Shown here: one piece after another, positions 17,138 to 25,950 of the stretch | Layout of the letters: each line of letters begins with the position of its first letter | Position numbering within the stretch: position 1 is the stretch's first letter | Assembly (NCBI GenBank): GCA_947503925.1 | Contig: CANNFQ010000001.1 | Location: forward strand, 1 to 64,000 | Direction of reading: 5' to 3' | DNA from: an uncultured Paracoccaceae bacterium | Lineage (GTDB): Bacteria; Pseudomonadota; Alphaproteobacteria; Rhodobacterales; Rhodobacteraceae | Length of the DNA: 64,000 nucleotides | Notes under the pieces: generated by a model | What the model was told of the DNA's origin: nothing | What the model saw: only the letters and a program-made list of their open reading frames with translations | The model's database searches: none | Position numbers and translations under genes: made by a program

Positions 17138-17899
17138 ATGTCTAATACACCGATTATGGCCAAGGCGACCGCTGTCTGGCTATGTGACAATACCACGATC
17201 ACGTTCAAGCAGATTGCCGATTTCTGCGGCTTGCATGAATTGGAGGTCCAAGGGATCGCCGATGGCGATGTGGCGACAGGTGTCAAGGGGTTTGATCCCA
17301 TTGCAAATAAGCAATTGACCCAGGACGAGATTACCAAAGCCGAAGAAAGCCCGACGCATAAGCTCAAGCTGCTTTATAATCCCGCCTCTGCCGGTGAGGA
17401 AAAGCGCCGTGGCCCCCGCTATACGCCACTGTCCAAGCGGCAGGATCGTCCGGCCTCGATCTATTGGCTGGTGAAGTTCCATCCTGAATTGTCTGATGGC
17501 CAGATTTCCAAACTGGTGGGCACAACCAAGCCGACCATTCAAGCGATCCGCGACCGGACCCATTGGAACATCAACAATATTGATCCGATTGATCCCGTTG
17601 CTCTTGGTTTGTGCAAACAGTCCGAACTGGATGCCGCCGTGCAGAAAGCCAATGCCAAGAAGGCTAAGGAAGGCACCGTCATGTCCGATGATGAGCGCCG
17701 TAAGTTGGTCAGCACAGAACAATCCCTGATCATGGAGCCCGAACCCAAGATGCCCGCCGCCATGGCTGGCCTTGAAACCTTCAGCCTGTCCGACCCGCGT
17801 GGTGAGGAGGACGAGGATGAGGAAGATAACCGGGATGTGGCTGATGCCGACAGCTTCTTTAACCTGCCCGACGATGATGACGATAAGCAGGACGACTAA
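17138..17899 (+). CDS. trcR: DUF1013 / cell-cycle transcriptional regulator TrcR
   Basis: 253-aa protein of the alphaproteobacterial DUF1013 family, named TrcR in current annotation. The N-terminal half is a helix-turn-helix-like region (TFKQIADFCGLHELEVQGI), a second one follows (LSDGQISKLVGTTKPTIQAI), and the C-terminus is strongly acidic with a poly-Asp tail. The start ATG follows CAGGAG. It stands as a single gene ending in a strong intrinsic terminator. Conservation across the class and its known name support a core regulatory role; DNA targets are not evident here. Confidence 0.9.
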   Translation: MSNTPIMAKATAVWLCDNTTITFKQIADFCGLHELEVQGIADGDVATGVKGFDPIANKQLTQDEITKAEESPTHKLKLLYNPASAGEEKRRGPRYTPLSKRQDRPASIYWLVKFHPELSDGQISKLVGTTKPTIQAIRDRTHWNINNIDPIDPVALGLCKQSELDAAVQKANAKKAKEGTVMSDDERRKLVSTEQSLIMEPEPKMPAAMAGLETFSLSDPRGEEDEDEEDNRDVADADSFFNLPDDDDDKQDD

Positions 17900-17953
17900 G
17901 GCGTCCAGACACCGCCTAGGACGGTCAGATCAGCCTGATTTCGTGTGAGAGAT

Positions 17954-17994
17954 AAACACGTGCCGGATCGTTCGATCCGGCACGTGTTTTTGTT
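17954..17994 (+). terminator. Strong intrinsic terminator after trcR
   Basis: A perfect 17-bp stem (17954-17970 with 17973-17989) has a 2-nt centre and reads CACGTGCCGGATCG on its left arm. It runs into a T-run just downstream, making it one of the strongest terminators in the window. Confidence 0.9.
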
Positions 17995-18052
17995 GCCCAT
18001 TAACTTTTCCGCTCTCCGCCCTATTTGGTTGGAATAACAAGAGGAGATTTTG

Positions 18053-19669
18053 ATGGAAAGCCTTGCCCCCGATCTTGCCACCATGGTCCGCACCCCTTTG
18101 CTTGAAAGCCACGTGGACGCATTGCGTGAGGTCGGTGTGGAGCGTGACTGGAACGCGGGCGAGATGTTGCAGGAATATGGCAAACCGGCCGAGACGTTTC
18201 ACTACGTGGTGGAAGGCGGGGTCGAGGCCGTCGACCCGCGCACAGGTGATCGCTACGGCGATGCGTATCTGGGTCCAACGCAGTTTTTTGGTGAAATTAG
18301 CTTCCTGTCTGCAGGCAAGGCGATGATGGGTGCCCGGTGTCTGGAAAAGTCGCGTATCATTACGGTTGACCGTGCGCCCATGCTGGAACTGATGGGCCGG
18401 GTTCCAGAGATGTCAGACATCATCATCACCGTCTTTGCTGCTCGGCGGCGACGCTTGCTGGAAAGCGGTGAGGCGAGCTTGACCCTGATCGGGGCTGAGG
18501 AGGATCGTACCATCCGCAAGATTGCCGCCTTCGCGGGCCGCAATCGCATCCCGTTCCGTAGCCTGACATTGGGCGAACACGAGGCAGAGGCTGTCGCCAA
18601 TTCCTGCAATATCGGCGCGGCCAAGCCTGCCGTGATCTTTGGAAAATACGATGTGATTTCCGATCCGACCCCATCAAAGATTGCAGCAATGCTGGGCCTT
18701 GATATGGCTGTGCGCGATGACCGGGTATTTGATGTGCTGATCGTTGGTGGTGGCCCGGCCGGGGTCGCGGCCGGGGTCTATGCGGGGACGGAGGGCCTGT
18801 GCGCTCTGGTGGTCGAGGATCTGACCATTGGTGGGCAAGCCGGCATGTCATCCCGGATTGAGAATTACATGGGTTTTCCTACAGGGATTTCCGGGGCCGA
18901 TCTGGTCTGGCGTGGCGAGGTACAGGCGATGAAATTTGGCACGCAATTTGCCGTGCCACGCCGTGTGCAGGCAATGAGGCAGCGCGATGACGGCACATTT
19001 TGTGCCACGCTGGATGATGGCGAAGACGTTTGCGCCAGATCCGTTGTGGTGGCCACAGGGGTGCAATATCGCCGCCTACCCATCGATCGATTAGAGGATT
19101 TCGAGGGCGTTGGCGTCTACTATGCGGCTACGGATGTCGAGGCCCGTTATTGCCGGGAAACGGATGCAATCGTGGTGGGTGGCGGTAATTCTGCCGGTCA
19201 GGCGGCGATGTATCTGTCGCGGACCGCCCGCCATGTGCATGTACTGGTGCGCGGCGAAAGTCTAGCTTCATCCATGTCCGATTACCTTCTGTCCCGATTG
19301 GAAGCCGATCCGGCGATCACGATCCATTACCAAACCGAGATTGAGGCGCTGCATGGTGGTGATCATCTGGAACGGGTCATTCTGCGCGACAAGGCGGTGG
19401 ACGCGACCCGCGAGATCGACGCCCGCGCTGCGTTCATCATGGTTGGTGCCGCCCCCAATACTCGCTGGCTGTCAGGTTTTGTGGAGTTAGACGAACGGGG
19501 CTTTGTGCTGACCGGGCAGGCGGTGGGGCGCGACACACCCTACGAGACCTCACGTGACGGTATCTTTGCGGTGGGTGATGTGCGGGCCGGATCAGTGAAA
19601 CGCGTGGCGTCTGCTGTTGGTGAAGGGTCCGTCGTGATTTCCAAGGTTTGGGAACATGTGAACGCCTGA
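18053..19669 (+). CDS. cNMP-binding/thioredoxin-fold/TrxR-like flavoprotein
   Basis: 538-aa three-domain protein. Residues about 10-130 form a cyclic-nucleotide-binding beta-roll (FHYVVEGGVEAV, FFGEISFLSAG). Residues about 140-215 resemble a thioredoxin/glutaredoxin-like fold without a CxxC. Residues about 225-538 are a thioredoxin-reductase-like FAD/NAD(P) module with GGGPAGVAAG and GGGNSAGQAA dinucleotide motifs and a C-terminal GDVRAGSVKR FAD motif. The redox CxxC of true thioredoxin reductase is missing; the corresponding stretch reads YYAATDVEA. The ATG at 18053 follows AAGAGGAG. A signal-gated flavin oxidoreductase is likely, with electron acceptor unknown. Confidence 0.85.
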   Translation: MESLAPDLATMVRTPLLESHVDALREVGVERDWNAGEMLQEYGKPAETFHYVVEGGVEAVDPRTGDRYGDAYLGPTQFFGEISFLSAGKAMMGARCLEKSRIITVDRAPMLELMGRVPEMSDIIITVFAARRRRLLESGEASLTLIGAEEDRTIRKIAAFAGRNRIPFRSLTLGEHEAEAVANSCNIGAAKPAVIFGKYDVISDPTPSKIAAMLGLDMAVRDDRVFDVLIVGGGPAGVAAGVYAGTEGLCALVVEDLTIGGQAGMSSRIENYMGFPTGISGADLVWRGEVQAMKFGTQFAVPRRVQAMRQRDDGTFCATLDDGEDVCARSVVVATGVQYRRLPIDRLEDFEGVGVYYAATDVEARYCRETDAIVVGGGNSAGQAAMYLSRTARHVHVLVRGESLASSMSDYLLSRLEADPAITIHYQTEIEALHGGDHLERVILRDKAVDATREIDARAAFIMVGAAPNTRWLSGFVELDERGFVLTGQAVGRDTPYETSRDGIFAVGDVRAGSVKRVASAVGEGSVVISKVWEHVNA

Positions 19670-20851
19670 TCAGGGCTTTCCAAGCTTGCCCAATGGCCGC
19701 AGCATGGTGCCGCAGACGATCGCCGTCAGCAGCTTTGGTCCCGGCGGGATTTGAGAGATTGGGTACAGCACCCGGTCCCGCAGAACCGGTAGCCAGTGGC
19801 TGTCGGATTGGTATTGTGGGGTGAAGGCTGCGCTCATTGCTTGATAAGCCATGACGTGCCAGCGCCGTGATTTGGCGTAGAGTGCGAGGGCTGCGTCGCC
19901 CGTCGCCCACTCAAGTGCCTGGGCCAGTGCCATCGCATCCAGCAGTGCCATATTCGCCCCTTGCCCCAGTTGCGGGCTTGCCCGGTGGGTCGCGTCCCCG
20001 ATATGAGCAAGGCCCGGCGCATATGGTTTGCGCATGGTGCCGTGGCTGTAGCGCGCCATGGTCATCTGGGCCGGATCGGTGATCTGGGCCGCGAAAGGAG
20101 CGAAGGCGGGCCAAAGGGCGGTTGCCTCTGCCTTCCATTTTTCAATCCCGTCAGCCTCCCACTGGGCGTGGCTGTCGTGCGGCATGGACCAGAAGATCGC
20201 GGCCTTCTGGGTGTTTTCGCCGGGCAGTTTGCCGATGGGCAGCGCGCCGATCATCCGATCTGCTTTGCGATAGGCTTGCGTCAATTGGGTGATGGGCAGG
20301 TCGGTTTCGGGCCAATCGACCGTGCCCCAGATCGCCCCATAGGGCAGGGGCCGGGATGTGAGCGGAGAAAGAGGCGATTGCGCGCCTGCCGCGTCGATGA
20401 TCAGGTCGAAAGGGCCGGGGCGGTCGCCCTTGCCAAGGGTCAGGTATTGCCCGTCGCGCCCGGTCACCCGGCAGCCCGGATGGATCGTGATGTCGCGGGT
20501 CATGACGGCTGCGTGGATCGCATCAAACAGGCTTGCCCGGTGAATGGCGAGGCCATAGCGCCCGTCATCGCGTCGGTCGTACCAGACATTCAGCACCTTG
20601 CGCCCGTGGTCGACCTCATGCCCCAGCATCCGCCTGATCGGGTTGCCAAGCGCGCGTGCCCGGTCGCCTGCGCCGATCTGGTCCAACACTGCTTGACCGA
20701 CCGGCTGGATCACGAGGCCGGAGCCCACGGGTTTGGGCCTATCGAATTGATCGAAAACGCTGACTTTGTGTCCTTGATCGGCCAGCAGTGCGGCTGCGGT
20801 CAGCCCGCCGATCCCTGCACCTGCGATGGCGATGTTTTGTCTGCCTTGCAC
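19670..20851 (-). CDS. FAD-dependent aromatic-ring-type monooxygenase
   Basis: 393-aa PheA/TfdB (UbiH-like) flavoprotein monooxygenase. The N-terminal Rossmann GxGxxG is GAGIGG at residues 11-16. The FAD ribityl-binding GD motif appears near residue 290 as HIGDATHRASPQLGQGANMAL. Such enzymes hydroxylate aromatic or polyketide substrates using NAD(P)H and O2. The stop codon abuts the convergent flavoprotein gene. No pathway genes are adjacent, so the substrate is unknown. Confidence 0.8.
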   Translation of the reverse strand: MQGRQNIAIAGAGIGGLTAAALLADQGHKVSVFDQFDRPKPVGSGLVIQPVGQAVLDQIGAGDRARALGNPIRRMLGHEVDHGRKVLNVWYDRRDDGRYGLAIHRASLFDAIHAAVMTRDITIHPGCRVTGRDGQYLTLGKGDRPGPFDLIIDAAGAQSPLSPLTSRPLPYGAIWGTVDWPETDLPITQLTQAYRKADRMIGALPIGKLPGENTQKAAIFWSMPHDSHAQWEADGIEKWKAEATALWPAFAPFAAQITDPAQMTMARYSHGTMRKPYAPGLAHIGDATHRASPQLGQGANMALLDAMALAQALEWATGDAALALYAKSRRWHVMAYQAMSAAFTPQYQSDSHWLPVLRDRVLYPISQIPPGPKLLTAIVCGTMLRPLGKLGKP

Positions 20852-21085
20852 TTGTTAACCTGCTTCAACCGGCCCCGGACCACGGCTAGCGCAATTTGCA
20901 CGCGCTGCGCAATGCGTGCTCTTTACCCCGCGCACAGGGCTGCCTATAAGCGCGCGCATGATGTACCGGATGATCATAGCCATTATCTGCCCGGCGGTCT
21001 GAGCCATAGGCCAGCCGGGAAAAGGTGTCTGCGTGCGCGCACCGCTTCTTCTTTCGTTATCCCGACATGTAAAAGGACGCTCCAG

Positions 21086-24000
21086 ATGTGCGCCGAGACC
21101 ACCGACTATAAAGACACCCTGAACCTGCCCCGCACCGATTTCCCGATGCGGGCCGGATTGCCCAAACGTGAACCCGATTGGCTGGCCCGCTGGGCGCAGA
21201 TCGGGGTCTATGACAAGCTGCGCGCCAAGGCCGAAGGGCGCAAACCCTTCACCCTGCATGATGGCCCGCCCTATGCGAATGGCCACCTGCATATCGGCCA
21301 TGCGCTGAACAAGATCCTGAAAGATATGGTTGTACGCTCCCAGCAGATGATGGGCCGCGATGCCCGGTATATCCCCGGTTGGGATTGTCATGGCTTGCCC
21401 ATCGAATGGAAGATCGAAGAACAGTATCGGGCCAAGGGGCAGGATAAGGACGCCGTTGATATCGTCGACTTCCGTCAGGAATGCCGCAAATTTGCCGAAG
21501 GCTGGGTGGATATCCAGCGCGAGGAATTCAAGCGTCTTGGCGTCACCGGCAACTGGGATGAACCGTACCTGACGATGAATTTCCATGCCGAACGGGTGAT
21601 CGCGGCCGAGTTCCAGAAATTCCTGATGAATGGGACGCTTTATCAAGGCTCCAAGCCCGTGATGTGGTCGCCGGTCGAAAAGACTGCGCTGGCCGAAGCG
21701 GAGGTGGAGTATCACGATAAGGAAAGCTTTACCGTTTGGGTGAAATTTAAAGTCGCAGGTCATACAACCGGAGCAGCTGAGAAGATCGTGCGCCAGGCTG
21801 ATGCGCTATATGATAGCGAAGACACTCGTTCAAATGCTGAGCGGGTTACATCTGTAGAAGCCGATCCACTCAATCTTTACAATGCTTCGGTCGTTATCTG
21901 GACGACTACGCCTTGGACAATCCCATCCAATAAAGCCGTCGTGTTTGGTCACGACATCGACTATGGCTTGTATGAAGTCATAGGCGTACCAGAAGAGTGT
22001 TACCTGAATGTTGGTGAGCGTTTTATTCTAGCGGACAACTTAGCTGAAAGCTGCCTTAGCAAGGCACGTCTCACAGAAGGTATGTGGAAGCGCGTGCGCG
22101 GTGTAAGCTCGCATGAATTATCTGGATTGGTTCTGAAGCATCCACTCGCGGGTGCCGAAGGGGCAAATGGTGAATGGGACGACCCGCGCGACTTCCGCGC
22201 CGCTGATTTTGTCACGGATGATGAAGGCACTGGTTTTGTCCATTGCGCCCCGTCCCACGGGATGGAGGAGTTTGAGCTTTATCGTGATCTGGGCATGCTC
22301 CAGCAGGTGATCACCTATAACGTGTTGGAAGACGGGTCTTTCCGTCCTGATCTGCCCTTCTTTGGCGGCACCAAGATCATGCGCGAAAAGCCCAACAAGA
22401 AGAACAAGACCAACCCTTGGGAAGGTGATGCCAACACTGCCGTGATGGCCAAACTGGCCGAAGTTGGCGGATTGTTTGCTCGTGGCGTGATCAAACACAG
22501 CTATCCCCATTCATGGCGCTCCAAGGCGCCGGTGATCTATCGCAACACGCCGCAATGGTTTGCCGCCGTTGATAAGGCTGTTGGCGATGGCAACGACACT
22601 TATGGCACGACGATCCGTGAACGCGCGCTGCGTTCCATCGACGAGTTGGTGACATGGACGCCGAAGACCGGGCGCAACCGTCTCTATTCCATGATCGAGG
22701 CGCGCCCGGATTGGGTGCTGTCGCGCCAGCGCGCCTGGGGTGTGCCGCTGACTTGTTTTGTCAAGAAAGGCGCGCAACCGACTGACAACGACTACCTGCT
22801 GCGCAATACGGATGTGAATGCCCGTATTCTTGAGGCGTTCGAGGCTGAAGGGGCGGATGCCTGGTACAAGGACGGGGCCAAGGCCCGGTTCCTGGGCAAT
22901 GATGTTGATCATGATGCTTATGAGCAGGTCTTTGACATTCTGGACGTGTGGTTTGACTCAGGGTCCACCCATGCCTTTGTGCTGCGTGACCGCGAAGACG
23001 GGTCCGAGGATGGGATGGCCGATGTTTACCTCGAAGGCACCGACCAGCACCGCGGTTGGTTCCATTCGTCGATGTTGCAGGCCTGTGGTACGATGGGCCA
23101 CGCGCCTTACCGGGCCGTGGTGACACATGCGTTCACGCTGGATGCCAAGGGCGAGAAGATGTCGAAATCGCTGGGCAATACAATCGTGCCCGAGCAGGTG
23201 GTGAAGCAATATGGCGCGGATATCCTGCGCCTTTGGGTGGCGACGACGGATTATAAACATGACCATCGGATTGGCGATGAAATCCTGAAAGGGGTCGCGG
23301 ACAGCTACCGCCGGTTACGCAATACGCTGCGGTTCATGCTGGGGTCGCTGAGCGATTTCAGTGAGGCGGATCGGGTAGAAGCGGCCGACATGCCAGAGCT
23401 GGAGCGTTGGGTGCTGCATCGTCTGGCGGAACTGGATGCGACGGTGCGCGAAGGCTATGCGAAGTATGATTTCCAGGGTGTGTTCCAGGCGATCTTTACC
23501 TTTGCGACAGTCGATCTGTCGGCGTTTTACTTCGATATCCGCAAGGATGCGCTTTATTGCGATGGCGACACGGCGCGGCGCAAGGCTGCGCGCACGGTAC
23601 TGGATATCCTGTTTCACCGGCTGACGAAATGGTTAGCGCCCATGCTGACCTTTACCATGGAAGAGGTCTGGCTGGAGCGGTTCCCCGGTGATGACAGTTC
23701 CGTGCATCTGGAGGATTTCGCGGAGACGCCCGGCGATTGGCTTGATGCTGCATTGGCCGAGAAATGGGCGACAGTGCGCAAGGTGCGCCGCGTGGTCACG
23801 GGCGCCCTGGAGGTTGAGCGAACCAACAAGGTGATCGGCGCATCATTGGAGGCCGCGCCAACCGTCTATGTCGCCGCAGATGTGGCGGCGGTGTTGGAGA
23901 CCGTCAGCTTTGACGATATGTGCATCACCTCTGGCATCACGGTTGTCACTGATGCCGCCCCGGCTGATGCGTTCCGACTGGAAGACATCACCGATATCGC

Positions 24001-24118
24001 TGTGGTCTTTGCCCGCGCGGAAGGCGAGAAATGCCAGCGTTGCTGGAAAATCCTGCCCGATGTCGGCAGTCATGCGCATACAGGTGTGTGTGGCCGTTGT
24101 GATGGTGCGCTGAACTGA
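21086..24118 (+). CDS. ileS: Isoleucyl-tRNA synthetase
   Basis: 1010-aa class I synthetase that charges tRNA-Ile. The HIGH signature is at residues 69-72 (GHLHIGHALNK). KMSKS is at 691-695 (GEKMSKSLGN). The CP1 editing domain contains the Thr-rich WTTTPWTIPSNKA strand and GTGFVHCAPSHG. The C-terminus carries a zinc-binding CQRCWK...CGRC. The ATG at 21086 follows AAAAGGA; the long upstream frame is antisense to the monooxygenase. Residues about 220-354 are encoded by DNA of clearly lower GC (roughly 48% against about 60%), within the editing domain. The gene leads an overlapping operon with a thioesterase, ogt and EamA. Confidence 0.95.
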   Translation: MCAETTDYKDTLNLPRTDFPMRAGLPKREPDWLARWAQIGVYDKLRAKAEGRKPFTLHDGPPYANGHLHIGHALNKILKDMVVRSQQMMGRDARYIPGWDCHGLPIEWKIEEQYRAKGQDKDAVDIVDFRQECRKFAEGWVDIQREEFKRLGVTGNWDEPYLTMNFHAERVIAAEFQKFLMNGTLYQGSKPVMWSPVEKTALAEAEVEYHDKESFTVWVKFKVAGHTTGAAEKIVRQADALYDSEDTRSNAERVTSVEADPLNLYNASVVIWTTTPWTIPSNKAVVFGHDIDYGLYEVIGVPEECYLNVGERFILADNLAESCLSKARLTEGMWKRVRGVSSHELSGLVLKHPLAGAEGANGEWDDPRDFRAADFVTDDEGTGFVHCAPSHGMEEFELYRDLGMLQQVITYNVLEDGSFRPDLPFFGGTKIMREKPNKKNKTNPWEGDANTAVMAKLAEVGGLFARGVIKHSYPHSWRSKAPVIYRNTPQWFAAVDKAVGDGNDTYGTTIRERALRSIDELVTWTPKTGRNRLYSMIEARPDWVLSRQRAWGVPLTCFVKKGAQPTDNDYLLRNTDVNARILEAFEAEGADAWYKDGAKARFLGNDVDHDAYEQVFDILDVWFDSGSTHAFVLRDREDGSEDGMADVYLEGTDQHRGWFHSSMLQACGTMGHAPYRAVVTHAFTLDAKGEKMSKSLGNTIVPEQVVKQYGADILRLWVATTDYKHDHRIGDEILKGVADSYRRLRNTLRFMLGSLSDFSEADRVEAADMPELERWVLHRLAELDATVREGYAKYDFQGVFQAIFTFATVDLSAFYFDIRKDALYCDGDTARRKAARTVLDILFHRLTKWLAPMLTFTMEEVWLERFPGDDSSVHLEDFAETPGDWLDAALAEKWATVRKVRRVVTGALEVERTNKVIGASLEAAPTVYVAADVAAVLETVSFDDMCITSGITVVTDAAPADAFRLEDITDIAVVFARAEGEKCQRCWKILPDVGSHAHTGVCGRCDGALN

Positions 24119-24555
24119 TGGAATATCGCAACCCAGAGGCCGTGGCGCGCATGAAGGCGGATTTTGACCGTCAGGGTGCGATGACCTCAATGGGGATTGT
24201 GGTGGCCGATGTGGCCCCGGGCCGCGTGGTGCTGGAGATGCCGTTTAACCCGGATTTCACCCAGCATCACGGGTTCATGCATGCGGCTGTGATGACGGCG
24301 GGCATGGACAGTGCGTGTGGTTTTGCGGCCTTCACCCTGATGGATGCCGAAGCCGAGGTCCTGACCGTCGAGTTCAAATGCAATTTCATGGCCCCCGCAA
24401 AGGGGGAGCGTTTTCGGTTTGAAGGCAATGTTGTCAAATCCGGGCGCACCCTGACCTTCACCGAAGGGCGTGCCGTGGCGGTGGACGGTGATACCGAAAC
24501 CACTGTCGCAACCATCACGGCCACGATGATGGCCGTGCGCGGGCTGAAAGGGTGA
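24118..24555 (+). CDS. PaaI-family hotdog thioesterase
   Basis: 145-aa hotdog-fold protein. The region HHGFMHAAVMTAGMDSACGFAA is the catalytic helix area of PaaI/YdiI-type acyl-CoA thioesterases, and VEFKCNFMAPAKG is the second strand pair typical of the group. It overlaps the ileS stop (TGATG) and the ogt start (GTGA), so it is part of the ileS operon. It would hydrolyse acyl- or aryl-CoA; the specific substrate is unknown. Confidence 0.85.
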   Translation: MEYRNPEAVARMKADFDRQGAMTSMGIVVADVAPGRVVLEMPFNPDFTQHHGFMHAAVMTAGMDSACGFAAFTLMDAEAEVLTVEFKCNFMAPAKGERFRFEGNVVKSGRTLTFTEGRAVAVDGDTETTVATITATMMAVRGLKG

Positions 24556-25001
24556 TTGCGCCGCAATCCCCGGTCGGCCCGCTGGGGCTGGATGCTGTGG
24601 ATGGGGCGATCACGCGGCTTTACTGGGGACGGGATGGTACGCTGACCGATGGGCCGTTATACGATCAGGCGCAGGCGGAATTGACGGCATATTTTGCCGG
24701 GAGGTTGACGAAGTTCTCCCTGCCGCTAGCACCGTGCGGCAGTGATTTTCAGCAGGCGTTCTACCGGGCGCTCTGCGCGATCCCCTTTGGGGAGACCCGG
24801 ACCTACGGTGAATTGGCGAAGGAACTGGACGTATCCGCGCAAGCCATCGGGCAGGCCTGCGGGGCCAATCCGATCGCCATCCTGATCCCCTGCCACCGGG
24901 TGCTTGCGGCAGACGGGCTTGGTGGGTTTTCCGGGGCTGGCGGGATCGAGGATAAGGTGACGCTTTTGCGGTTGGAAGGGGCAGCGTCATTGCTAATCTG
25001 A
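24552..25001 (+). CDS. ogt: Methylated-DNA-[protein]-cysteine S-methyltransferase
   Basis: 149-aa O6-alkylguanine DNA alkyltransferase. The acceptor cysteine Cys114 lies in the invariant PCHRV motif, and the DNA-binding helix region reads TYGELAKELDVSAQAIGQACGANP with its characteristic GxACxxNP. A reduced N-terminal domain precedes it. It repairs O6-methylguanine or O4-methylthymine by suicidal transfer to the cysteine. The start is GTG, overlapping the thioesterase stop by 4 bases. Coupling to ileS is probably fortuitous clustering. Confidence 0.9.
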   Translation: MIAPQSPVGPLGLDAVDGAITRLYWGRDGTLTDGPLYDQAQAELTAYFAGRLTKFSLPLAPCGSDFQQAFYRALCAIPFGETRTYGELAKELDVSAQAIGQACGANPIAILIPCHRVLAADGLGGFSGAGGIEDKVTLLRLEGAASLLI

Positions 25002-25005
25002 TGTC

Positions 25006-25842
25006 ATGAGCCTCGGGGTTTTTCTGGCCGTGATGGGGGCCGCATTGCTGCATGCGACGTGGAATGCGTTGATCAAGCAGGGCACATCCAAACTGTCGGG
25101 TATGCTGATCATGACTTTGGTGCAGGGGGTGGCAGGCCTTGCCATCGCGATGACCCGTGACTGGCCCACGGCAGTGGTTTGGTTGTGGCTTCTGGCCTCC
25201 GGTCTGTTTCATGCCGCCTATAAACTGTTTCTGGCTTATGCCTATGAACAAGGCGACCTGAGCCGTGTTTATCCCATTGCACGCGGGGCCGCGCCGATGA
25301 TCGTCATCCTGATTTCGACCATGTTTCTGGCGGATGTAATCCTGCCTTGGGAATATCTGGGCGTGTTCATTCTGGGCCTTGGTATTTTGGCCATGGCGCA
25401 GGGGGTCTTTGCATCAGGTGAAAGCAGGCGGCTGCTGCCGCTTGCCCTTGGATCCGCCATGGCGACGGCCGGCTATTCGCTGGTCGATGGGCTGGGCGCG
25501 CGGGCGTCGGGCGATCCTGTGGCCTATGTGGGGTGGCTCTTTGCGCTGGATGCGTTGTTCTTTACACCGGCCTGTCTGCTGTTGCGGGGCCGCGGCGTGA
25601 TGGTCGCAGACCCAGGTGCATGGCTCATGGGCGGATTAGCGGCGGTGGCGTCCTATGGCGCCTATGCGATTGCGGTTTGGGCCATGACGCAGGCCCCGAT
25701 CGCATTGGTTGCGGCCTTGCGCGAAACGTCGATCCTGTTTGCGGTTCTGATCGGCTGGGTGTTCCTTGCCGAGAAAATGGGTATGACCAAGATTGTTGCG
25801 GCGGGCTTGATTGTCGGTGGTGTTGCGTTAACCCGGATTTAG
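25006..25842 (+). CDS. EamA/DMT-family transporter
   Basis: 278-aa inner-membrane protein with about ten transmembrane helices in two EamA repeats. Conserved features include HATWNALIKQG near the start, GDLSRVYPIARGAAP at the end of repeat one and ALRETSILFAVLIGWVFLAEKM in repeat two. DMT-superfamily proteins export or import amino acids, nucleosides or other small metabolites. It is the last gene of the ileS operon, 4 bp after ogt, and is followed by two bidirectional terminators. Substrate unknown. Confidence 0.85.
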   Translation: MSLGVFLAVMGAALLHATWNALIKQGTSKLSGMLIMTLVQGVAGLAIAMTRDWPTAVVWLWLLASGLFHAAYKLFLAYAYEQGDLSRVYPIARGAAPMIVILISTMFLADVILPWEYLGVFILGLGILAMAQGVFASGESRRLLPLALGSAMATAGYSLVDGLGARASGDPVAYVGWLFALDALFFTPACLLLRGRGVMVADPGAWLMGGLAAVASYGAYAIAVWAMTQAPIALVAALRETSILFAVLIGWVFLAEKMGMTKIVAAGLIVGGVALTRI

Positions 25843-25853
25843 CGCGGGGTTAG

Positions 25854-25878
25854 AAAAAATTTGCGTCGCAAATTTTTT
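25854..25878. terminator. A/T-flanked hairpin terminator after EamA gene
   Basis: AAAAAATTTGCG pairs with CGCAAATTTTTT around a single T. It lies 12 bp after the EamA stop and is followed by a T-run on the plus strand. It belongs to the same hairpin class as 16327-16351. Confidence 0.8.
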
Positions 25879-25924
25879 TGACCAACGCAGATGCAGGCAC
25901 AATGATGCGCCCTGTCGTCAGCAC

Positions 25925-25949
25925 AAAAAATCTGTGTCACAGATTTTTT
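25925..25949. terminator. A/T-flanked hairpin terminator after pcs gene
   Basis: AAAAAATCTGTG pairs with CACAGATTTTTT around a single T, directly beside the pcs stop on the minus strand. With the hairpin 46 bp to its left it insulates the convergent EamA and pcs genes. Confidence 0.8.
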
Positions 25950-25950
25950 C

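Noticed and set aside
19961-21085. N-terminal extension of ileS in the long plus-strand frame
   Set aside because: The extension is antisense to the FAD monooxygenase; a good ribosome-binding site precedes the ATG at 21086, where the known family N-terminus begins.
20855-21763. 302-aa minus-strand open frame opposite the ileS 5' end
   Set aside because: It is antisense to the HIGH-motif region of ileS and has no recognisable features.
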